Below, piece by piece: positions 54,730-61,738 of a DNA stretch of 64,000 nt. The position numbers and the translations under genes were made by a program. Position 1 is the first letter of the stretch. Every line of letters starts with the position of its first letter. Below the pieces are notes generated by a model, which was not told the DNA's origin, searched no databases, and saw only the letters and a program-made list of their open reading frames with translations. This DNA is from Nodosilinea sp. FACHB-141 (GTDB lineage: Bacteria > Cyanobacteriota > Cyanobacteriia > Phormidesmidales > Phormidesmidaceae), in assembly GCF_014696135.1 (NCBI RefSeq), contig NZ_JACJPP010000015.1:124001-188000 (forward strand), written 5' to 3'.

Positions 54730-55731
54730 CTAGCGCTCAGCAATCATCACCTGAAAGCTCAGGGGGGCCACCTGGGCTTCCCCTAGGCTGACATCCAGAC
54801 GATGCACAGCACCGGGCTGGGTGGTCAAGCGCAGCACCAGCTCACCGGGGGTAGAGCGTTCGGAGCCAACGGTTTCACCCAGGCTGGTCAGCACCAGGCT
54901 ACCGTCCGCCGGTAGCACCGCCTTGACCTCCAGCTGTCCAACAGCCGCGTAGGTCGCCTGCACCGTCAACAGCCCAGAGGCCGTGAGCCAGGTCTGGGTT
55001 TGGGTGGGGTTGGCTTCTCCTACGGTGAGCGATAGGGCTTCAAAGATGCCTTGGGCAGCCAGCATAGCTAGCGCCACCTGCTGCTGCGTCGAGGCCGTGT
55101 TGTAGTCTACCTGGGTCAAAGCCTCGGTTTGAGCTGACCGGTAGGCCGGTCGAGCCACTAGCCCAGCAATGTATTCCAGGGTTTGGGGTTGGTCGGGAAA
55201 CAGGCCTTCGACCGCCGCTACCAGTCGCCGACCGGTTTGGCGAATGTCTTGGGCTACCTGCTGGCACTGGTTGAGCAAGTCAGCCAGCACATCTTCAGGC
55301 ACATCGCCGGGAACCGAAAGATTTCTCAGGTGGTCTAACCAAATAGAGGCGGCGCTAGGGCGCAGGGCGTCGGGATAGTCTTGCAGACCTTTTTCCCAGG
55401 GAAACAGAGGCGGGCGATGGGCAATCTCTTGCCGCAGGCGGCGCTTCAAAAGGGCTTCAAAATGGGGTTGCACAGTGGATAGGTCTCCAGAGTCAAAGAC
55501 AGGGGTGTAGTTGAGGTCGAGCACGTCATCCTCTGAAGCCGCTGGCGCTGGGGTAGATGTCTCAGGATCAGGGTAGACCGGAGGGGTAGGTAGTCCTGCC
55601 CTCTCTAGCTCCGCCGTGTCAGCGTCAGTAGCCGGGGAAAAGCGTGTTCCTGATGGTGAGTCATCCGCCGAAAGTGGCTCTAGCAGGAGCTTTAGCAAGA
55701 GGTCTTCGGGGATATCTGAGTCTCTATTCAT
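54730..55731 (-). CDS. patU: PatU-like protein, partner of HetZ
   Basis: 333 residues. The N-terminal third is acidic and Pro/Ser/Thr-rich (disordered); the middle (about 75-160) has helical LRQEIAHRPPLFPWEKGLQDY, and the C-terminal part (about 220-330) is beta-rich (LTASGLLTVQATYAAVGQLE). No known enzyme motif. It follows the HetZ gene by 39 bp on the same strand, as patU does in cyanobacteria where it is one undivided gene; heterocyst formers such as Anabaena have patU5 and patU3 instead. The call rests on gene order and general resemblance. Confidence 0.7.
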   Translation of the reverse strand: MNRDSDIPEDLLLKLLLEPLSADDSPSGTRFSPATDADTAELERAGLPTPPVYPDPETSTPAPAASEDDVLDLNYTPVFDSGDLSTVQPHFEALLKRRLRQEIAHRPPLFPWEKGLQDYPDALRPSAASIWLDHLRNLSVPGDVPEDVLADLLNQCQQVAQDIRQTGRRLVAAVEGLFPDQPQTLEYIAGLVARPAYRSAQTEALTQVDYNTASTQQQVALAMLAAQGIFEALSLTVGEANPTQTQTWLTASGLLTVQATYAAVGQLEVKAVLPADGSLVLTSLGETVGSERSTPGELVLRLTTQPGAVHRLDVSLGEAQVAPLSFQVMIAER

Positions 55732-55770
55732 GGCCTGCTACGGTCTGTCCGGATGGATGTTTGACGGATA

Positions 55771-56919
55771 TTAAACGTTACGAATCTCCCAGGCTTGCTC
55801 TAGGAGCTTAGTCCACTGTTTTTGAAATTGGGTAGCGGTTATGCCCAAGATTTTAGCGGCTTCGCCATCGGGTATGCCCTGCTGTTTGAGGGAGAGCAGT
55901 CTGGCTTGCTTAGCATTGAGGCTGTCTTGCAGCTGTTGCCACTGCTGGGCGGTTAGGCCCAGGTTAGTTTCTAGGCCGGCCTCTAACCATTCATGCACCA
56001 ATTCCCAGTGATGGGACAGGGCAAAGCGCAGCAGGTGGTACTTGAACCGCTGCTGAAGGTAATCGCGCTGGCGGGGGGTCAGCCCTAGGAGAGCCTCAAT
56101 TTCGTGGGTGGGCAGGTCGAGCAGCCTGAGGGTAAAGTAGTCGGCACACTCATCCTGGTTGCGCTCTTTAAGATAGGCCAGCAGCTCTTCGACTACCCGC
56201 CCCCGCAGGGAATTTTCGGGCAGATCGTCGGCCTGGGCAATCATCTCTTCGCGCACCCGCTGGTGGGAGGCGGCGGGGCGAACGTCGTCGCCGTCGCCGC
56301 CGTAGTCGGTGGCCTGCTCGATGTCGATGGCGACTTCGGGGGGCTGTTGTTTAGAGAAGGTCTGGGCGCGTAGGATGATCAGCTGCTGGCTGCGCCGGCC
56401 GGGCAGCGGAATGCGCCGCTTGCCGTAGCGCTCAGAAAAGGCCATGAACTCAGCTAGCTCAAGCAGAGTGCGGGGCTGATAGCGATCGCCCAGCTGATTC
56501 TCCCGCCGAAAGGCGTTGAGCGCTTCGACGTAGAACCCCTGCAAAAAATCTTCGATCAGCGCCAGCCGGGCTGGGTAGCTGGTCTGCACCTGGGGCGGCG
56601 TAATGTAACGGTACACGATAGCGCTAAGAGTGCTGTGCAGCTCAACGCGGCCCTGGCGCGACCCCAGGTTGTAATATTTGAAACACTGATCTAGACGGTG
56701 TTTGCCCAGCGATTTGGCCCAGGCCTCAACATCGCCCGATGACTGAATGCGATCGCTCTCGTTACAGATGCGCTGGACTTCATTGGCCAATCGCTGAGCC
56801 ATTGCCTGGCACCCCGCCTCTGGGGCACCAGTACCGTTCTTTAAATCTTGGTAGAAAAGCTGGCTAAGCGAATCCACACTCAACGCACAGATACCCTGAC
56901 TCAATCTGGCTATCCTCAA
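55771..56919 (-). CDS. hetZ: HetZ-family regulatory protein
   Basis: 382 residues from a TTG at 56919; a GTG at 56877 (368 residues) is an alternative start. Characteristic stretches include RVELHSTLSAIVYRYITPPQ, YGKRRIPLPGRRSQQLIILR and a C-terminal HTH-like segment, GEAAKILGITATQFQKQW. In Anabaena HetZ is a transcription factor for early heterocyst differentiation and pattern formation, with PatU. The family also occurs in filamentous species that do not form heterocysts. Upstream 362 bp are free of genes, so hetZ-patU is probably a two-gene operon. Confidence 0.83.
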   Translation of the reverse strand: MRIARLSQGICALSVDSLSQLFYQDLKNGTGAPEAGCQAMAQRLANEVQRICNESDRIQSSGDVEAWAKSLGKHRLDQCFKYYNLGSRQGRVELHSTLSAIVYRYITPPQVQTSYPARLALIEDFLQGFYVEALNAFRRENQLGDRYQPRTLLELAEFMAFSERYGKRRIPLPGRRSQQLIILRAQTFSKQQPPEVAIDIEQATDYGGDGDDVRPAASHQRVREEMIAQADDLPENSLRGRVVEELLAYLKERNQDECADYFTLRLLDLPTHEIEALLGLTPRQRDYLQQRFKYHLLRFALSHHWELVHEWLEAGLETNLGLTAQQWQQLQDSLNAKQARLLSLKQQGIPDGEAAKILGITATQFQKQWTKLLEQAWEIRNV

Positions 56920-57281
56920 AAAGCTACACAGACCCGTGGAGCGATATTCAGGTTTTTAGGAACGTGGTGGATGCGCCCGCTGCGACCTTGGGGTGAGCTA
57001 TGACGGTCAGCTACGAGACCAATCTAGACGCAGAAGGTAGAAAAGTCTGAATCTAAGTAGATTGATTGCCCAAGAATTGCAAGCTACCCAACACCTTAAC
57101 ATCTGTCCGTAATTTTATGGATGCGGGGCGAGGCACCTCGCCGGTAGCCCCCTGCGGTAGAGTGATGCTAGATCGAGCTCGATGGTTCCCTGGAACGGTC
57201 TTCAACCGTCGCCGTCTTTAAATTTCCTGGCCCAAGCCGTCACCCCCAACGCTAGCCCCCAACTATCCCTCAGAACCCGCT
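56920..57281. other. Intergenic region upstream of hetZ
   Basis: 362 bp between divergent genes. The only structure seen is a perfect 7-bp palindrome GGCGAGG-CA-CCTCGCC at 57127-57142. No GTA-N8-TAC site was found. Confidence 0.5.
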
Positions 57282-57755
57282 ATGGATCTTGATGCCCAAA
57301 TTGTCTCCCTCCAGCACAGTGCCCCCAACGATGGCGTAACCGGCAACGCCATTACCACCATTGCGCCCACCCTCAAGGCAATCGCCGGGCAGCTTAAGCA
57401 TGAGCAATACTACGTGCTGCAAACCCTAGAGCAGGGCTGGATGATGACCACCCTCAGTAACCGTACCCAGCCCAACAGTCAAAAGAACATTGTCTACGCC
57501 TACCCTACCCTGCAAGACGCCGCAACTAGCCAAGCCACCATCAAAGATCCTCAGGTCATGGCTCTGCCGGTGCCCGTGGTGCACATCCTGTTTCAGCTGC
57601 TGGCTATGCAGCCCATCGATAGCCTAATTTTCTTTGAAACGCCTGGACAGGTAAGTCAAGGTGTCGAGATTCGCCGTCAAGACATGCAGGCCCTAATTCA
57701 AGCGCAGCTTCAGCAAGCACAACAGGGCAGCCCAGTCCCTCCCGATATAGCTTGA
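57282..57755 (+). CDS. Hypothetical cytoplasmic protein
   Basis: 157 residues, no signal peptide or transmembrane helix. Contains LKHEQYYVLQTLEQGWMMTT and IDSLIFFETPGQVSQGVEIR; the C-terminal end is Gln-rich (QAQLQQAQQGS). It looks like a compact alpha/beta protein, but no family was recognised. The ATG is followed by a clean ORF between hetZ's upstream region and tRNA-Val. Confidence 0.7.
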   Translation: MDLDAQIVSLQHSAPNDGVTGNAITTIAPTLKAIAGQLKHEQYYVLQTLEQGWMMTTLSNRTQPNSQKNIVYAYPTLQDAATSQATIKDPQVMALPVPVVHILFQLLAMQPIDSLIFFETPGQVSQGVEIRRQDMQALIQAQLQQAQQGSPVPPDIA

Positions 57756-57808
57756 CCTAAAATTTTTGCTAAACCGCCCTAAAAGATGTGCTATCTTAAA
57801 AAACCCAA

Positions 57809-57880
57809 GGGCGATTAGCACAGTGGTAGCGCGCTTCCTTCACACGGAAGAGGTCACTGGTTCGAAACCAGTATCGCCCA
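57809..57880 (+). tRNA. tRNA-Val (anticodon CAC)
   Basis: A complete 72-nt cloverleaf: acceptor stem GGGCGAT/ATCGCCC plus discriminator A, D-arm with GTGGTA, anticodon stem CTTCC/GGAAG with loop TTCACAC (anticodon CAC), and TTCGAAA T-loop. The 3' CCA is not encoded. Confidence 0.97.
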
Positions 57881-57947
57881 TACATTAGTTTTGATAAGGC
57901 ATGTTTGCAACGTCCCTGCAAATGTTGACTTATCAAAGTCTATTGAA

Positions 57948-58967
57948 CTAATGCTGGTCTAGAAAGCCTTTTATCCAAAACTCGTCCAGCCACTGTTGAA
58001 TAATTAGCGTTAGCGGCAGGGCTAACAGCAGACCTAAAAAGCCGAAGAATGCGGCAAAAGCAACTTGAGACAGTAGGGTTATTGCTGGCAGCAGGGAGAC
58101 CTGCTTCTTCATGACCAGCGGAGTCAAAATATTACTCTCAATCTGCTGAATCACGATATAGAGGACGACTACTGCGATCGCTTTCCAGGGAGCTTCGAGC
58201 AGGGCGATCGCAGCAGGCGGAATCACACTGATAAAGGGGCCAAGGTTAGGGATAAATGCAAGCAGCCCTGCCAGTAACCCGTTGGCGAAGGCTAGGGGAA
58301 TACCCAGAATCCAGAGGCCAATCATGCTCAACATAGCGATGATTGTCATGTTGAAAAGGATGCCAATGAACCAGCCCGCGATCGCCTCTTCGCAGCCGTC
58401 CAGCACTCGACCTATCTGTTGTTTTCTAGACGATGGAAAGACCCTGAGAAAGAGTCTTCGGTAGGCCATTGGATTCAGCAGCACCATGATGATGACAACC
58501 GACACCAACAGCAGGTTGAAAACAACGGTTAGGGTGTTGGAAAACCATAAAAAGAAACGGCCAAATATGATGTTTAGATCTAATGCCTGAAGCTGACCCA
58601 GGATAGCTTCGAGGCTTTGGAGATCTTCAATGGCAAACCCCGGCAAAATATTGCCTAAAGCTATAATCCAAGACTGCGATCGATCAACAACTTGACCGGC
58701 AAGACCTATCAAATCTTGGAGCTGGTCAACAAAGGGAGGAACAATAATTATCCCAAACCCTCCCATGACTAATAGAACAGCGCTGGTTAAAATAAGAACG
58801 GCTATTCTGCGATCGGGAATTCGTTTTTGCAGGAGTCTGACTGCGCGGTTGAGCACTACGGCAAAGGTGATTGCTGTCAATGCTAGCAACAGTACGTTGC
58901 GAATCTGCCAAAAAATATAAAGACAGACTCCTAAAAGTACTAAGCTTAACCACTGGCTAAAAATCAC
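57948..58967 (-). CDS. AI-2E family (PerM/YdiK-type) membrane transporter
   Basis: 339 residues with about eight transmembrane helices, as expected for the AI-2E/UPF0118 family. Helices are clustered at about 5-75 and 140-330; the linking soluble part (about 85-140) is the usual extracytoplasmic domain. Conserved segments: FANGLLAGLLAFIPNLGPFI and IVIQQIESNILTPLVMKKQV, both typical of the family. Members are thought to export small molecules or ions; the substrate is unknown. GTG start. Confidence 0.9.
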   Translation of the reverse strand: MIFSQWLSLVLLGVCLYIFWQIRNVLLLALTAITFAVVLNRAVRLLQKRIPDRRIAVLILTSAVLLVMGGFGIIIVPPFVDQLQDLIGLAGQVVDRSQSWIIALGNILPGFAIEDLQSLEAILGQLQALDLNIIFGRFFLWFSNTLTVVFNLLLVSVVIIMVLLNPMAYRRLFLRVFPSSRKQQIGRVLDGCEEAIAGWFIGILFNMTIIAMLSMIGLWILGIPLAFANGLLAGLLAFIPNLGPFISVIPPAAIALLEAPWKAIAVVVLYIVIQQIESNILTPLVMKKQVSLLPAITLLSQVAFAAFFGFLGLLLALPLTLIIQQWLDEFWIKGFLDQH

Positions 58968-59427
58968 TTAAGATCCTGCAATACAAAATCAGTAAAATTT
59001 AGTTGAAAATGCTTGAATTTTCATAAATTGCACAATTTTTTATTCGGATGTATCCGACATAAGAGCATTCGAGCAAGAAGTACGTTGACTATCGAAAGCT
59101 ACTGCTTATTTTCTACTAGTAACGCACGAACGAGTATTCTGCCTAGCCGGCAAATTTAATACCTGGCAAAGTGTTCTTTACCAAGAACTTTGTTTGTGTG
59201 TAAATAATGTGACTTTGTTCTCAACAGATTCAAACTCGATACTAAGTCTGAAATCTGGCTTCCTATCTAAAATTTATGGTTGCCGAGGGTAAAGGGTCAT
59301 CTTCCTCAAGAATCATATTGACCTAACTATGTCTTTCTATAGATAGAGGTAGTGACTAAAGACAGATGCCATGCGCATCCAAACGCTCTTTAATTGAAGA
59401 CAGATAAGGATTAGGCTAAGAAACTCT
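58968..59427. other. Intergenic region, transporter / Pmp3 gene
   Basis: 460 bp, AT-rich. It contains one perfect 14-bp palindrome TCGGAT-GT-ATCCGA (59044-59057), a possible dimer-protein operator. No ORF is supported. Confidence 0.5.
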
Positions 59428-59586
59428 ATGGATATCTTGAGGCTTATAGCAGCCATTTTTCTGCCGCCCCTTGGAGTTTTTCTTCAGGAAGGGATCGGCA
59501 CTCAGTTTTGGATCAACATTTTGCTTACGCTTTTGGGGTATATTCCCGGTATTATTCATGCCGTCTGGATTATCGTGAAGCGATAG
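59428..59586 (+). CDS. Pmp3/YqaE (UPF0057) small membrane protein
   Basis: 52 residues with two hydrophobic helices, MDILRLIAAIFLPPLGVFLQ and FWINILLTLLGYIPGIIHAV, and the family pattern 'P P L G V ... G ... N ... P G ... H A'. Pmp3 proteins are stress-linked plasma membrane proteolipids that may affect membrane potential. ATG start. A Rho-independent terminator follows at 59638-59668. Confidence 0.92.
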   Translation: MDILRLIAAIFLPPLGVFLQEGIGTQFWINILLTLLGYIPGIIHAVWIIVKR

Positions 59587-59637
59587 GCTGCATTTATACC
59601 CCTAACATATCCCTAAGATTTTTATGCTGCGGTTAAG

Positions 59638-59668
59638 CCTTGCTTTTTCAAAAGCAAGGTATTTTTTT
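59638..59668 (+). terminator. Rho-independent terminator after the Pmp3 gene
   Basis: Perfect 10-bp stem CCTTGCTTTT/AAAAGCAAGG (59638-59647, 59650-59659) and a run of seven T residues (59662-59668). Confidence 0.9.
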
Positions 59669-60090
59669 GTGTTTTTATATTTCTCAGGCGAATATCCTTA
59701 TTCGATGGTCGCTTCTGTGCACAAGGTAGAGTTCTTGAAGCTCCCTAAGCTTTGATCGTAATGTTACTCAGCCTAAACTTTTTTCTTAGTCTAGGGAAAG
59801 CAACTAATTGCTAGCTTTTGGTGGATTAATGAGTTCGAGTCTTCTTGTAGTTAAGAAAATAACCCTAACGCAAATAAGTCAATTCATTTTGGTAACGCCA
59901 AAAGATAGAGGTATGGCCGTTGAGAACTCTAGCGCGGGAAGGATGGTTCAGGCTGTTTTAACGGGTATAAATTTATTACCTTCAGTAGAGTACGTCTGAG
60001 CTGAGACAAAGGTCTTGGTGAAATTGTAGAGAAATATTTTCCTCGGTAGTTTTGTTTGTAACTAGAAAGCTAACCGTATAGGTAGTGTCA
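59669..60090. other. Intergenic region upstream of the DUF1206 gene
   Basis: 422 bp, AT-rich. A 63-codon ORF with a TTG start (59808-59999) has no domain and no ribosome-binding site and is not called a gene. No other structure seen. Confidence 0.45.
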
Positions 60091-60912
60091 ATGAATTTTC
60101 AAGAATTAACCCCGCAAGGACAGCAGCCTGAAAAGTGGATTGAACGCCTAGCGCGATTTGGCTATGCGGCTAAAGGCATTGTCTATATGATTGTCGGGTT
60201 ACTAGCTGTCATGGCTGCCTTTGATTGGGGTGGAAGAATAACCGGCACCGAGGGCGCTTTTCAGGCGATCGCATCTCAACCCTTTGGCAAGCTGATGCTG
60301 TTCATAGTAGCCATAGGGCTCTTGGGATACGTTCTCTGGCAGTTTGTGCAAGCGATTAAAGATCCAGAACACCAGGACAGCGGGGCAGCAGCCATTGGCA
60401 GACGCCTCGGCTATGCGGCTAGCGGGCTAATCTACAGCGGCTTGGCTTTCTCTGCTCTAAAGCTAGTCTTTGGCCGTTCTTCGGGCGGCGGTTCTGGCAG
60501 TGAACAGCAAACGGCCACATTGCTCTCGCAACCCTTTGGTCGGTGGTTGGTAGCCGCTGTTGGTGTAGCCAGTGTAGCCTACGGGTTTTATTCGTTTTAT
60601 CGGGCTTATTCCACCGAGTTTCGCCGCAAGCTTAAGCTGTCTGAAATGAGCGCTAATACTGAGAAGTGGATCACTCGTATTGGCCGATTTGGCTATGCTG
60701 CCAAGGGAGTTGTCGCTGTGATTATCGGCTACTTCTTTATTCAAGCGGCCCGTGCGGCCGATGCCAGCCAAGCTGGCACTACTGAAGGTGCTTTGCAGGC
60801 CATTCAGAAGCAGCCCCACGGAGCCTGGCTGATGGGGATTGTTGCCCTTGGCCTGGTTGCCTACGGCATTCATCTTGAGGTGCAGGCTCGCTACCGCCGC
60901 ATTTCCCCTTAG
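60091..60912 (+). CDS. DUF1206 membrane protein
   Basis: 273 residues from the ATG at 60091 (a GTG at 60085 adds two). Three repeats of a two-helix DUF1206 unit: ERLARFGYAAKGIVYMIVGL, then IGRRLGYAASGLIYSGLAFS, then ITRIGRFGYAAKGVVAVIIG, each with a basic-aromatic RFGYAA(K/S)G start. An integral membrane protein of unknown function. The repeats show that the gene grew by internal triplication. Confidence 0.9.
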   Translation: MNFQELTPQGQQPEKWIERLARFGYAAKGIVYMIVGLLAVMAAFDWGGRITGTEGAFQAIASQPFGKLMLFIVAIGLLGYVLWQFVQAIKDPEHQDSGAAAIGRRLGYAASGLIYSGLAFSALKLVFGRSSGGGSGSEQQTATLLSQPFGRWLVAAVGVASVAYGFYSFYRAYSTEFRRKLKLSEMSANTEKWITRIGRFGYAAKGVVAVIIGYFFIQAARAADASQAGTTEGALQAIQKQPHGAWLMGIVALGLVAYGIHLEVQARYRRISP

Positions 60913-60998
60913 CGACTCGCTGCATTTACATACATTGCCGACGAATAGAGGTGCTACTATACACCTCTTCTGTTGTGGCGATGGGTAGTTAACGCGGC

Positions 60999-61721
60999 AT
61001 GGCACGTTGGGTAACGGCTCAGACTTTCAGACAGGGTTGGTATCAGTTTTGGCAAGACTGCCGCAAAGTGCCCCAAGTGGTGTGGCGGCGATGGGCAGGC
61101 ACGCTGGCAATCGGTCTGGGGCTGTGTGCGTTGGTCACTTTAACGCTTACTGTGTGGGCTAAGGGGCATGTTGACCAAGGCCTACAGGATTGGGATGTGC
61201 GGCTGTTGCCGGTGCTAGCTGAGGGTTTGCCGCTGAGTTTTTCGAAAGCGATCACGTGGGAATCGCCGGGTAACTTGATCGGTATGCTGCCCATCGTGGG
61301 GGGATTTATAGGAGTGATGGTGGCGCGATCGCGCCCTCTGCTAGTCGCCACCATGATGGCCGCCTACGGGCTGCAATTTGCCCTGGTGTGGATTGGCTGG
61401 GGTTATTGGAACCGAGATCGGCCCGATTTGATCGTTGGTGGCATCGCGGCTCCAGGGCTGCATTCGTTTCCGTCGGGGCACGCGGTGGTGGTGATTACGG
61501 TCTATGGGCTGCTGGCCTATCTGTGGTGCCAGGCCTCTCGCAGCTGGGTGGAAAGGCTGCTGATTATCTTGGGCGTAACGGGTTGGATTGGCATGATTGT
61601 CAGCTCACGCCTGGTATTGGGAGCCCACTGGCCCAGCGATGTGATCATGGGTGCGATCGTTGGGTTGCTGTGGCTGACGACGGTGATTGTTGCCGTGAAA
61701 CGAGTGGAAGACGCGATTTAG
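60999..61721 (+). CDS. PAP2-superfamily membrane phosphatase
   Basis: 240 residues with several transmembrane helices. The three catalytic motifs of lipid phosphate phosphatases are visible: NRDRPD (motif 1, KX6RP-like), PSGHAVVV (motif 2) and SRLVLGAHWPSD (motif 3, SRx5Hx3D). It likely dephosphorylates undecaprenyl-pyrophosphate, phosphatidate or a related lipid. Located 86 bp after the DUF1206 gene on the same strand. Confidence 0.9.
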   Translation: MARWVTAQTFRQGWYQFWQDCRKVPQVVWRRWAGTLAIGLGLCALVTLTLTVWAKGHVDQGLQDWDVRLLPVLAEGLPLSFSKAITWESPGNLIGMLPIVGGFIGVMVARSRPLLVATMMAAYGLQFALVWIGWGYWNRDRPDLIVGGIAAPGLHSFPSGHAVVVITVYGLLAYLWCQASRSWVERLLIILGVTGWIGMIVSSRLVLGAHWPSDVIMGAIVGLLWLTTVIVAVKRVEDAI

Positions 61722-61738
61722 CGGCAGAGAAGGAAGGA

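Noticed and set aside
59808-59999. 63-codon ORF
   Set aside because: TTG start, no ribosome-binding site, no domain, AT-rich intergenic setting.
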